DNA from: Deuterostichococcus epilithicus
Taxonomy: Eukaryota > Chlorophyta > Trebouxiophyceae > Prasiolales > Stichococcaceae
Length of the DNA: 64,000 nt
Direction of reading: 5' to 3'
Assembly: GCA_033439295.1 (NCBI GenBank)
Contig: JAVTLE010000003.1
Location: 2,232,001 to 2,296,000 of the forward strand
The position numbers and the translations under genes were made by a program. How positions within the stretch are numbered: position 1 is the stretch's first letter; every line of letters starts with the position of its first letter. The notes beneath the pieces were generated by a model. The model saw only the letters and a list, made by a program, of their open reading frames with translations, did no database searches and was not told where the DNA came from. Shown one piece after another: positions 23,576 to 34,914 of the stretch.

Positions 23576-26500
23576 TCACCGCTTGCGCAGCACCAGCGCG
23601 CCGCAGGGCTTGGGCGGGAAGGCCTGCCCGTGCGCAAACACCTGCTGCCCCCGCACGAAGGTTGCCAGCACCCGGCCGTTCATCTTCGTGCCAACATACG
23701 GCGTGGCTTTGTGCTTGTGGTGCAGACCCTCTGCCGTCGTGTCTGCCGCCGCTTCAGGGTCCCACACCTGCATATTTGAGGGAAGTTAACAGCAGTCAGA
23801 CGGCAGTGTTCCAGTCCCAACACAGAAGATGTATTGCGGACGTTCAGATGGCAGGATACCGCTGCGTGTTTCAAGGCTTCTTGGATGCTGCATGGTGCGG
23901 ACCCTGCGCAAACCCCCGCGAAACTCAGGTGAAGCAGCTCCGGCCTGTGGCCTCACAGGGCTCACTGCGAACGAACGCTCTGCTCTGGGTGCCCCAAGCA
24001 CAGGTCTCATGCCGGCTGCACGCCTCTCAGCACTCACGACATGGAGCAGGCTGGTGTGGGCGGCGAGATGGGTCGGCCCACGGCGCTGCCATGGGCGAGC
24101 TGAGCTGGTCTGCCGGTGCCCTCGCCCTCACAGCCTGGGCTCTTCAAAAGCTCGGACTGCAAACCCCCTAAACCCCTCGGGCGCTCGTACCACGATGTCG
24201 GCGTCGAAGCCAGCGGCGAGGCGGCCCTTGCGCAAGGACAGCGTCGCCAGCCTGGCGGGGGCGGCCGCCCACATGGCTGCTGTCCGCTCCAGGGGGATGC
24301 CGCGGGCCGCCATGCCGGTCACCAGCGCCGGTAAACTATACTGCAGGCCTGCGCCGCATGATTGAAACAGCCTGTTCCTGCAAGGAAAGATCAGTCCCTA
24401 GTGCTGCTTGACCAGTGACATTGCCACCCTGATGCATCTCCATTGCCAGTAGACTGCACTGCAGGCCTGCGCCGTGCAGTGCACACGATCTTTCGAAATC
24501 GTATTGAGTGCGTTGCAATGAGAAGCTGCCCAAAGGATTGGCCAGGTCCACCCCCCCTTGTCCGCACAAGGGTTTGCGGCTTGCGGTAGGGCAAGCACAG
24601 CTCCGCAGGCAATGTATCCATACCGATGACCTTCCACGGGGCAGGTGTTCAGGGGCGGCACTCAAGTACGCAGAGAAGTGGTGTGGAGTGAAGCCTCTGT
24701 GGGAGAATACACCCACCTGCAATGCCACCCCAGGCGCCCAGAAAGTCGCCCTCCCGAAGCAGCTTCAGGCTGGGGTGTGACGGCGAGTGGTCGCTGGCCA
24801 CCATGTCGATGGTGCCGTTCTGCACACACGGGGCTGGCATCAGAAAGGGCTGTGAAAGGGCATGTGGATAGGGCTGTCAAAGAATAACGGACTGCCGCCG
24901 GCGAGAGGTCGCTGGCCCTTGCATCGATGCTGCCGCGCTGTGCGCGCGCGGCACACGGGCGAAACCTCAGGAAGGGCGCTAGCAACAACGCCGGGATCCG
25001 GTAGCAGTGGTGGTAGCATCGGAAGAGGTCCCGATGGCAGGCGAGGGGGGCACTTGAAGGCTCCCAGACAGCGGCCGCTGCTGGAGGTGACAAGGTCGAT
25101 ACGGTCAAGCAGCCGCGTTTCCTGAACTGGATTGCAGGCCAGCCGGTCACCGTGCCTGGGCCAGGCTCATGCAGCCAGCCGCAGTCTGCAACACCCCTGC
25201 TGCCGGGCCGGCGCGTCAGGGCCTGTGTGAGCAACCCCTACGTTTTCCCTGAGCGAAATCTGTCGCGATGGGTCGAGCCCGGGACCTGCTCGCCGCTGGT
25301 GCCCATTCTGGCCCCCCATGAGGCGGGTACGTCAGCGCCGCAGGGCTCCCAGATTGGGCCGCCCCCTTGTCTGTGGCGTGCCCCACTCTGCTTTCATGCA
25401 GCGCTTCCGTCACCATGAGAGGGGGCCCACTGGGCGAGAGACTCTCAGGACCCCACCTTCAGGCCGTCCCACAGCAGCTCCAGGTTGGATCGGTCGCGCA
25501 GGGGCGGCATGCACTTGAACAGCGTGCCGCCGTCGGGCACATCCTCCGAGGCCCAGGTGAGGTGGTGCGGGTTGACCTCCGCCGTCAGCGGCAGGCCTGC
25601 GGCCAGAGCCCGGCACGTTGGGCGCAGGCAGGGCAGCCAGAAAAGATTCGTGCCTGTAAGGCACAATGTCCGTCGCAAGTCCCTGCCGCACAGCGCATCC
25701 GCTTGCCATGAGTCGGCATGGGGGCGCTGAAGGCAGGCGTCGATAGTCGCCCTGTCGGCGGCGGCAACCAGGATGGCATGCCTTGCTGCAGCAGCCCATG
25801 CATGAGCGACCAGTGACACCGGCACGAGCGTTCACACCAAAGGAGTGGAGGATGACAAGGCGTCAATCTGCACCGTCGGCCTTGGCGGCGGCGATCTCGG
25901 GGAGCATGTCGCCGTTGGCCAGGTGCGCGATGTGCACGCCAAAGCCAGGCTTGGGCGCCGCACCAGCCGCTTCGAGCGCTGCGACCGCCGCCCGCAGCTG
26001 GGCGATCAGCATGCGTACCGCGTCCGCCTCGAAGCGTTTGGGCCGCAGCTCCAGGAACGTCCGGTACTTGTTGAAGGCACCCTGCAGGGTTGGGGTATCA
26101 GGGTTTCAGGTTACAGTGTGCGCCAGGAACGTCTGGTGCTTGTTGACGTCGCCCTGCAGGGTGTTTGAGGGTTGCAGCTTGGAGAAGCTTGGAGCCTCTC
26201 ATCAGCGTAGCACCAGCAATTTCCGGTGTGGCTCGCAGAAGGAGTGAACTCTCTCCACGTTGTTGTGGGGCCTAGAGCGCCAGAGTCCTGCGCTGATAAT
26301 CTCCTGCGCAGCTGCGCCGGGAACGCCGCTTGCCCCCGGGCCGCATGCCTGCCGCAGCGCCATGCAGCCCCGTGCGCCTTCCAGCACATCTGTCGCTGTG
26401 TGTCCTGGCATCTCTTGTCGTTTCGGCATCCGCTGTGCATTCGCTACGTTCATCCGGTATGCAGCTGGGCAGTCTGCCGCAGAGCGCGCCTCACCCGCGA

Positions 26501-28537
26501 CGGCGGCAGCTCCGATAAGAGTTCTGCATGCGCCAGCAGCGGCACGCCGGCGGCGGCCAGCGTCGGCAGCGCGGCCGCAACGTCTTCCGCGCCGGCATTC
26601 GGGAAGTCGTTGATGCCTGCGTGCATCAACGCGGGCACAGCGTCGTCAGTCGTCTGCCCGACGGGCAATATGCGGCACTGGCTGGGGCACATCATATCGG
26701 ACCTTTGACCGTTGTGTCTCGCCATTGGGGTGGCGACGCCTCCGCGTGGCTGCCGCTGAGACTACAGATGATGCATCATGACAGTGTAAGATGACTCCAG
26801 GCTCCCAGGCTTGAGGGGCTGTCCGTCACTCGAGCAGAACGAGCGCAGCACCGCCGCAGACTCGAAGCAACACGACGTGCCCGAGGGGGAGAAGAAGCTC
26901 TTGAAGCCCAGCGCGCCGCCGCTCAGCATCGCGTTCAGCTCCTTGGCGTCGTGCGAGTTTGCCGGCACCATGCCGCCCCAGAAGCCCACGTCCACCATGA
27001 CCTTGCCCTGTGATCGCCGAGCATGCACATGTCAGTGCCGCCACTGTCCACACTCCGCTGATGCGTGTGCAGGCAACCGGCAACCGATGTTCCGACACAC
27101 ACGAAGGCGTCGCACATGCCACATGGCGAAGGTGCAGCGCTGAAGGCTGCACGGTGCAGCGGCGCAGGGCATGTCCAGAGGCCGTCGCACCCCTTCGGGT
27201 GGGTTGCTAGCTTGTGCGACGTGCAAAGCCCCAGAGACAAAGCCCCGCGGGCTCTGACACTGCAGACAGGGGTCCAAAGCCCCCCAACACAGGTGTAAAC
27301 CCTAAGACTCATCATGCGTGCCTGCACGGCCTTGATCTTGTCGCGCAGGATGGCCGTCGTGGTGGTGGTGGGCACGCTGTTGAGCGGCATGTCGACGAGC
27401 GTGGTCACCCCGCCCGCGGCCGCCGCCCTGGTCGCGCTGACGGCGCCTGCAGCACGGGCACGTCGTGCTCAGTGGTCCCGCGGCTCAGAGGTGTCCGAGG
27501 ATTGTCCCCGTGTGCAGCGTTTTCAGTTGTCGTGCATTGGAACCACCTCCTCGCACAGTCGATGCTCCCCTGCGGCTGAGCCCTGTTGCATTTGCCACTG
27601 CCACCGACGGCACAACACCAGGGCCCTGGCTGGCTCACCTTCCCACTCCACGCGCCCGGGCTCGTTCATGTGCACGTGCACGTCGATGAGGCCCGGCGAG
27701 ACGACTGCCGTGCCATAGTCCTCGACTTCCGCCGGCGATCGAGCCGCCGCCCGTGCCCGCGCCGTCGCCGATGGCCCGTCTGCGGCGTCCAGCCTTGCAA
27801 CGCGCTTGATCTTTCCGCGCTCTACCAAGACTGCACGTTCCAAGACCGCAGGTTGTAAGAGCGGGATGCTGGTCATCGGCAGTGAATGTCTTGCTTTGCA
27901 GCCGTCAAAAGCAGCATCGCAGCAGCACCATCAGCAGGATGCATTGTCATGGCTAGGTTTGCCCTCAAGATTGCACACCATGGCCCTGAGGCAGCAACTG
28001 TGCAAAGCAAGCTCACCAGCGCCAGGAAAGAAGCCGTCTTCAAATGCCACGCGGGTGGAGGTGAGAATGAAGTTCTCCTTGGCTAGCAGGCCGCAGGCGG
28101 CAGCGTCAATCCCCAGGTACCCTGCAACGCAAATGCATTTCGTGATCGCTGATCACGAATGTCGCTACCATGCGACCAACATGCAGGAGCCACCACGGTC
28201 AAGCCGGAAGGAAGCGGCATCCGCTGCACTCCGGATGCTGTCTGTCAGCGCACCAGGCTCGAAGCGCCATCTACAAGCAACATGCTGGTGTCCGGCGCTG
28301 GCGAGCCCGATTCCGATAACAAGCAGCACGAGGTGCATGTGTTCACTTGCTAAGAATTGCTTAAATTGTCAAAGCTGCACCTGCAAAGGCCGGCGGCAAG
28401 ACCATGGAGACGTCCATGACGCCCCAGGCATTCAGGCGGTGGAGTATCACCGCCGCCAAGACGCCGCCAAATATAAGCGCCGTGCTGTTTCGTGAGCCGC
28501 GCGCCGGCTGCTGCACCGTCACCGCCGGCTGCACCAT
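23576..28537 (-). CDS. Allantoinase
   Basis: Hydrolyses allantoin to allantoate in purine (ureide) catabolism, freeing nitrogen. Eleven exons (28537-28381, 28121-28017, 27830-27639, 27446-27322, 27007-26881, 26616-26495, 26081-25874, 25596-25457, 24819-24717, 24348-24191, 23767-23576) close in frame at 542 residues. A hydrophobic segment near the N terminus ([16 protein letters not shown]) resembles the signal anchor of plant allantoinases. Amidohydrolase motifs: [14 protein letters not shown] (metal HxH), [44 protein letters not shown] (the Lys expected to be carboxylated), [41 protein letters not shown] (metal Asp) and the C-terminal [12 protein letters not shown] and [14 protein letters not shown]. 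The usual ETCPHY block reads EVNPHHL here. The introns after exons 4 and 5 need GC donors (CAG|GCACGC and TCGG|GCACGT). Confidence 0.92.
24328..24476 (-). repeat. Copy of the acceptor and start of allantoinase exon 10 in the preceding intron
   Basis: The + strand segments at 24328-24356 and 24446-24474 share CCNGTANACTNNACTGCAGG then CCTGCGCCG. In gene sense this duplicates the acceptor GGCGCAG and the first bases of exon 10. The upstream copy is unused in the phase-consistent model. Confidence 0.85.
24781..24960 (-). repeat. Decayed copy of part of allantoinase exon 9 (active-site exon) in the preceding intron
   Basis: Exon 9 sequence on + at 24781-24830 (CGGCGAGTGGTCGCTGGCCA, then ATGTCGATGGTGCCG) is echoed at 24896-24955 (CGGCGAGAGGTCGCTGGCCC, then GCATCGATGCTGCCGCG). 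The copy is diverged and expanded, so it no longer encodes the DHS metal-site motif. Confidence 0.75.
26048..26162 (-). repeat. Copy of the acceptor and start of allantoinase exon 7
   Basis: On + the exon edge CCAGGAACGTCCGGTACTTG (26051-26070) plus its acceptor CCCTGCAGGGT recurs 71-72 bases to the right as CCAGGAACGTCTGGTGCTTG plus CCCTGCAGGGT. In gene sense the copy lies upstream and offers a second acceptor. Confidence 0.88.
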
Positions 28538-29848
28538 GCTGCCGCCGCGGCGCCGCTGTGCCGTCTCGGTGACGGGATTGGCGTGGGGTGGCCCCCCTGC
28601 AACTGCTGGTCTGCTGCTGGGGTGGTCACGATCTGATCCGAAGCGACAGCGTTGGTTTGTGTGTGCCGTCCAAAGGGCTGCTACTGGCACGTCTAATGGC
28701 TGCCGGCGGTCTGCTACAGCATTTGCAATGTCCTGCAAGCATGGATCAACGCGGGTTCTTTGATCCACCTGCGAGACACGAGAATCTCAGTCAGCCTGCA
28801 GTCTGCATGATGTACCGACGGACCGTGATCGGCGTGACTCATCTGCTGGCTTGCAAGCAGTACGGGTGCATATTTGCTGCAGATTCGCCTTCGAGTCAGA
28901 CGTGAAAGCATTGTTTACAGAGAAGACGATATAGAGCAATGTCTTTGAATCGATCATGCGCACCGTCAAAGTTTCGGAGCTTGCAAGTGCTAGGGCTTGG
29001 CCTTCGAGATGGCCTCGCGAGTGAAATCAGCGTCACGCGGACAACCCAGGTTCTACAACCTTATGCTTGCTGGATTTGCGGCGCCGACCGCTGCGTACAA
29101 ATGACGCCGGTTTAGTGGTTCACATTCACGTGCAGATCTTTGGCTCTTGCATCTCGTTACATGTCAGCGGTTCCCGCGGTTTTGCGAAACATAGCAGGGT
29201 TTATCTGTGCACCGATCAGGGCTCATCCACGCTAGGATGATTGCGCATTTGCCGGAGTCGTCGACGGTGCTGAGACGCTGAGAATATTGCGTAGGTGGAC
29301 TGCTTGCTATTCGCGCGTACAAGTGCGCTCACACCACCTCGGCCAAATTCTCGCCATGATGGCCTAACGTGCATGCGTGTCAGAGAAGCAACCGACATTC
29401 GGTGGCTGTTCTACTGATCCTTGGCGTTGGCGTTGAGCAAGCAACCTTCTATATGGATGGGTCTTGCGACTCGCTCGGCGGCTGTTGTGCAATGTGTTGC
29501 AGATCGCATGACGCCGCTGCTTTGCTCCTGAGAACAACACCACAATGCATTGGCGGCGCAGCATGATGATACGACAGGGCCACGAAAATCGGCCACGGCA
29601 CGACATATCGTGTGTCGCGATGTAGTGCTTTCTGAGGGGGGGCAACTATCTGCAACAGGGCCAACGGAGCACTCAGCCGGGCGGAAAACAGACCTCCTGC
29701 AAGGACTGCGCTTCTCGACGTGCAGCGGTGCAGCTGCGGTTACGGAGCAGTGTCGCCTGGTGTAGCACGCTGCAGTAGGCTGCAGCGCCTGAGCTCTGCC
29801 TCTGGGCTGGACGGAAGCTGCCGTATCAACCGTTCCTACACTGCGGTC
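28538..29848. other. Divergent intergenic region, 1.3 kb
   Basis: Lies between the starts of allantoinase (-) and the 2H phosphoesterase gene (+), so it should contain both promoters. The part at 28900-29500 is relatively AT-rich. No coding exon or RNA gene could be supported. Confidence 0.55.
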
Positions 29849-31291
29849 ATGGCAGCACACGTGCGTGCGGCGGACCGGCCGGCGATGCCCAAGCCGGAGC
29901 ACACCTTCTCCCTGACGATCTTTCTCAAAGGTGAGGGTTTACAACGGCGCTCGGCCTGACGCCCGCTATCCTGCATGAATGCAGGACACATTCAACGGCA
30001 CGACCCATTGCGTAACACTGCGGCAGCCAGGCACACTCGCGCATGCACAAATCTTTCTCGGGCAGCGGCGCGACCATCTTGGTGTAAATCGCCCGACACT
30101 CGCTCTGCGCGCGCAGGTGAAAAGCAGAAGGTGCTGCAGAACGAGATCGACACTCTGGCAAAGAAGCACGGCGGCAAGATTGTGCCGGTGCACCTCACAC
30201 TCATGGGCGGCATCGTGGACGACCTCAAAAGCGCGGAGGAGCGCGCACAGCTCCTCTCCAGCCAGCTCAAGGTAAGTCGGCCGAGCCATGTACGGGGGAG
30301 GGACTCGAGCTCTTTACCAAACCCTTGCGACAGGGCGCCTGCAGCGCTTCCGCGCCTAGGCCGCTGACTGCAGGCGCTAGAGGCTGGCTTGTTGGCGCAT
30401 CTCAGCAAGCCATCTTGCAAGTGGCCTGTTCTGGCGCAGCTGCGCAGCGCAGCACGTTGTCTTGAATTGCAGACCCTCGCTCCTGTTGCAAGGTAGGGTA
30501 CCCCTCACTGCTGCTGTGCAAATCCTCACAAATGGCCGCCATGCCCTCCGCATTCTCTCCCTCAAACAGGTGCAGAAGATATTCTTCGACAAGGTGGTGT
30601 CGCGACCTGTGACGCTGCACGGCAAGCCGGTGCACTCGGTGGCAGTTTCGGTTGATGGCGAGATCGGCTTTGGCGAGTTTGGCGCGCTGGCACACCCCAC
30701 CTACGTACGCACGCCGATGCTGCCGCGTGTGGCGCACCTGCACGTCAGCCTGCTGTACTCCTCCAGCATCGACGACGCCACACGGTGGGTGTCTGCTGCA
30801 AGGACTTTTTCCCAGAAGACCATGCCATGCTCGCTGGCTGCGTCCAGGTGACGTGCAGCTGCCGCACGCCAGCCTGCTCTCCTCCTCCAGCGCCGACGCC
30901 GCGCGCCAAAGGGAGCGTCTGAAGTTTGGCAGGAGCAAAGGGCTGCGACAGGAGCCCCGACAAGAAAAGCCAGCACGGCCTGTCTTTTCATTATCACCCC
31001 AAAGCCCTGCTGCGGCTGGGGTGCCCGGCTGGCGGCCGCGGGCTGCGCACGGCGTACCCGCCAGCCAGGGCCGCGTCCCCATGCCCAAGTCAGAGCTGTG
31101 CGGTGGTAACCACCGAGGCCCCGCCACGGATGCGCAGGGACAAGATCGTGGCAGAGGCTCAGGAGCGGCTGCTGGGCCCCGACGGGAAGCTGCACCCAGC
31201 GGAGTTCGAGATCACCGAGCTGGCGCTGGTGGAGACCAGCGATGACGACCCCGCCAAGGCAGCGCCCCTGACCCTGAACCCTGAAAACTGA
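29849..31291 (+). CDS. 2H-superfamily phosphoesterase, cyclic-phosphodiesterase-like
   Basis: Four exons (29849-29930, 30117-30271, 30570-30784, 31138-31291) close in frame at 201 residues. Two H-x-(T/S) motifs define the 2H fold: PVHLTLMGGIVD near residue 53 and AHLHVSLLYSSS near 134. Their spacing and the GG and Y residues after them resemble plant and yeast cyclic phosphodiesterases that open ADP-ribose 1'',2''-cyclic phosphate in tRNA-splicing by-product metabolism. That activity is an inference from motifs; an RNA 2',3'-cyclic phosphate substrate is also possible. The C-terminal LHPAEFEITELALVETS resembles the closing strand of the fold. The last 10 residues (AAPLTLNPEN) may be read-through past an unrecognised donor at 31257. 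Confidence 0.72.
30735..30905 (+). repeat. Decayed copy of the end of 2H-phosphoesterase exon 3
   Basis: The active-site exon end at 30735-30784 (CACGTCAGCCTGCTGTACTC, then CTCCAGCATCGACGACGCC) recurs in the following intron at 30855-30904 as CACGCCAGCCTGCTCTCCTC, then CTCCAGCGCCGACGCCGCG. The donor GT is lost in the copy. Confidence 0.82.
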
Positions 31292-32902
31292 ACCCTGATA
31301 CCTCGAACCTGGGGCTAGTGCCCACCCTCGTGCGCCGTAGCTCAGCCTGCCTCCTGAGGGTCTAGTCTTCTCTGCTGTTGTCCTCCTTGTCTGAGCAAGT
31401 TCGGGAGGCACATCGCTGCGGCGCCGAGCTGTTGCTGTTTGCCAAGTCCGCGGTCGCCGCAGCTGATCTCCGCACTGCAGCGGTCGACCTGATGACGCCG
31501 GTGTTCGCGCAGTGGCCGGTGCTGTCCACATATCCGCTGCAGTCTGCGGGCTCGCAAGCCGCTGGCTCGGGGTCCTAAGCGTTGCACAGCAGTAGCGGCG
31601 GCGCCAGCGGCGACGGTGGCAGCGGCGGAGGAGCTGTTTAGAACCTCCTGCAAGAGCGTGCCGCTGGAAACTGTGGCGAACTGGGGGGTGATGTGCCGCC
31701 GGACGGCGGCTGCGTGAAGGGGGCCGATGATGTGAAGTACAGCGACATTTATGGCCTGTGGGCTGCCATGCACTGCCAGATGACAGATTTTGCGCGGGGC
31801 CACGATGGACGACGTAGCGTCGGCACTTCTGGCAAGCTAGGCATGTTTCTGCATCCAGGCGTGGTTTCAGCCGGCGTTGCAGTGGAAGCTGCTGCTGCTG
31901 CCTAGCGGGTCGCACTGCGTAGTGCGTACATTTACATGCTGCCTAGATTGAAACGGGCCGCCGGCACTTATATCCCTTAGTGAAAATCCCCACTGGTTAG
32001 GTATTTTGTAACCAGAGAATTGCCGAGTAGATCCTACCAAACATCAGACAAGGGTTTGGATTTGGCAATTCCAGGTGGGCATTTCCGCCAGCTTCGCCTC
32101 AATGCTCGAAACCTCAGATGATCCAGCAAATCCGGACTTTCCATCTGGCAGCCTTGCACACCAGCCCATCACCGGTGAATCTATGCTGCAGTGCCTGTCC
32201 TGCACCGGACGAAAGACCAAGCGCAATCCATCACAAGTAGCTGACACGACCAAGGCACAGACCACACCCGGGGCTCCCGGTCCTGGCATGAACCCTGAAA
32301 CGGAGGTGAGCCCCGCAAACTACACCTTCTGTGATGTCACAACCTTCGATCGGGCGTTGTAGCGACTGGTGAGATACCTCCAAAACCATATGGCCGCAAC
32401 CTTGTCGAGAGGGATTGTTCCGGAATGCGCGCAAACATCTCCTGCATCAGCACTGCCCCACATATGAGAGTGCTAAAGTATTCATAGACAAGGGGCAGAG
32501 CTGCAAGACGCTGTTCGCTCGTCGTTAGCTTCCGTCGTACCATCTCTTTGCATCGAAGCTGCATGGGCCAGCCTCACTGCCGATGGTGGATGAAAATATT
32601 GGATGCCGATGATCTGTTGCACTCAGACCGATCTTTCTCATCGCCGGGACTTGTGCATGTCTCTTCAGGTCACTTCAGCAACCTCTCACCATGCTGCAGT
32701 AAACGCACTGTTGACAAGCCCTCAAACTGCAGCGACCTTGCGGAATTATAGTGGCCAGTCTTCATGCAGTTCTATACGTCACTGGGCGCTGCATCTTGGC
32801 GTGTACATGCGACCCGAATTCCCATCCCAACAAGAAACGCAACCCCTGCAACCCCACCTAGAAATGCGTCTCAATTCCTGCTCTGTCTCTCCTCATTCGC
32901 AG
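31292..32902. other. Gap between 2H phosphoesterase and SMP-C2 gene
   Basis: Apart from the unassigned minus-strand candidate at 32044-32564, no gene is supported. The stretch just after 31260 is rich in CCCTGAA repeats. The 5' exon(s) and promoter of the SMP-C2 gene should lie here but could not be placed. A long open minus frame over 30701-31915 overlaps the 2H gene and is judged a shadow. Confidence 0.5.
32044..32564 (-). CDS. Unassigned two-exon candidate protein (145 aa)
   Basis: Not recognised. ATG at 32564, exon 1 to 32378 (donor TTTGGAG|GTATCTC), an 83-bp intron, exon 2 from 32294 (acceptor CCGTTTCAG) to a TGA at 32044; phases match. The product has a segment LRPYGFGG near residue 55 and a C-terminal half with three scattered cysteines. 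Base composition is less GC-rich than confirmed exons. RPYG recalls proteasome alpha subunits but the rest does not align well. Exon 1 could instead begin at an acceptor (CCATGCAG) just inside the ATG. Low confidence. Confidence 0.28.
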
Positions 32903-34877
32903 GCATCTATCCGCCGGGCCGACGAGGTGCTGGATCAGGTGAAGCAGCTCAGCATGCAGAGCGGCGAGACCGGCAGCCATGGCGCAGCCGCCGCCGCCGC
33001 TGGCGGCGGCGGCACCAGCGGCAGTGCGTCGCCGCGCTGGCGCGAGCGAAACCTTGAGCGGCGCCCCTCGCTGTCCGAGACCTTGGGCCTGTCGTCGCAC
33101 GACGGCCGCAACGTCACGCCCGCCGACGTGGACCACAACCCGTCGGGGCAGGGCCCCAGCAACACGCGCTCGGGCATGCTGATCCAGGAGGCGCTGGCGC
33201 CAATTGCTGCCACCGGCACGCCGCCGCCGCCGGCCAACCCAGTGCCAGACGCCGCGACGCACGGCGCACAGCCGGGCACCCTGCGGCCGGGCGCCGTGCA
33301 CGCTCGTTCGAGCGGCGGCGGCGGCGGCGGCGGCGGCTCCGGCGACACCTCGCCGAGCTGGCAGGGGGAACGCACCCTGGAGCGGCGCCCGTCGCTGGTG
33401 GAGGCGCTGCGGCTGTCGGCGCACGAGAGCTCGGACATCACCTCCCCCGAGGTCGGTGGCCCTGGTGGCCTGCGAAAGCCGCCAGCTTCGGCGCTGGCGG
33501 TCAGGCCAGTTGCGCCGGGGCTGCCACGATGCGCACTGAGATGTCAAGGCATGTGCCCGCTCATGGAGCTCGAGGAAGTCAGGGACCGTCCACGAGCTCG
33601 AAACCATTCACGAAACCGCTCTTTCACAGTTACATTGCTGAACTCTTGTGACTCCAAAACCTGCGCGCCTGCAGGTCGACCACGTCCCCGACTCGCACAC
33701 GCGTGTCGGCTCCCACTCCGCCTTCCACGACCCGCGCGCAAGCGCCGGCATTGCCGCCGGCATGGGCCACGGCTCGCACGCTGACAGCCACGGCTCCCAC
33801 GCCGATGGCCACCCCTCCCGCCTCAGCCACGGCTCCGGCGCCGGCGACGGCGCCGCCGGCTTCCCCGACGCCGCCGCCTCGGCCGTCAAGTCCGAGGACT
33901 CGACGAGCGCCGGCGCCAGCGGCCCCGGCATCATGGCCACCCTCGGCAGCTATGTGGGCCTCAGCGGCGGCGACTCCCCCAAGGCCGGACACGCTCCCGC
34001 GGCGCAGGCGGAGGGCGCTGATGCCGGTAGCCCTGGCATCATGGCCACCATCGGCAGCTACGTGGGCCTCGGCGGCGGCAAGGACGTGGCCGACGGCGAC
34101 GGCGCCGGCGGCAGCCACGTCGCTGCGGCGCAGGAGCAGCAGGGCGCCCCTGGTGGTACCGGCGGCCTTGGCTCGGCGCCCGGCGGTGGAGTCGGCGCCG
34201 GTGCAGGGACCGCAGCCGGAGGCAGCGCCGCGGGCAGCGGCCTGTCGGGCCGGGACACCGGCGCGCCATCTGCCGAGGCTGAGGGCGACGCGGCCCGCAC
34301 CGACACCGCGCCGCAGCATGGCGACCAAGACTACGAGTGGCTGGCGGACCTGCTGTGTGAGTCTTTGGGGCGGTTCTCCCCCTCTGGGGCTCGACTTCCT
34401 GGGGCTTGTAGGTCAGCATCACGCAGCATCAAGGTCGGTTGAAGCTGACCGATTGGAGCCCAGCCAAGCGCTGTCATGACAGGCAATGCATTCCTGGGAT
34501 CCTCACTCTGAATTCCCTGTCATGCTTGCAATGGTCAAAACACACTTCAGGCAACATCAGACAGCTCGTGCATGGGTTGGGCCTGACTCGAGTGCTGCAG
34601 GTAAACAGCAATTGCTGCTATCGTATGACAATCCTGCTGAATTGCAAACCGTAGCCCTGTGTCACCTGTGTGATGCGTCACGCCCGCAGCCAAGATGTGG
34701 CCATATGTGACGGAGGCCGTCAACAAGGAGGCCAAGTGCCAGCTGCCGCCGCTGATCGAGGCCAGCAAGCCCACCTGGATGGGCAAGATCGAGCTGCACA
34801 AGTGCGCCGGCTCCCCTTTCGTGCAGCGACGTGCTACCCTGTTTGTTGTCTGCCTCCCCATCCCCCTGCTGCTGCTG

Positions 34878-34914
<37 letters not shown>

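Noticed and set aside
30701-31915. 404-codon open frame on the minus strand
   Set aside because: It lies antisense over two exons of the 2H phosphoesterase gene, has Arg/Pro/Ser-rich composition typical of GC-rich antisense frames and no recognisable motif.
32858-33607. 249-codon minus-strand open frame
   Set aside because: Shadow of the low-complexity GC-rich first visible SMP-C2 exon; the plus strand continues in phase into the SMP domain.
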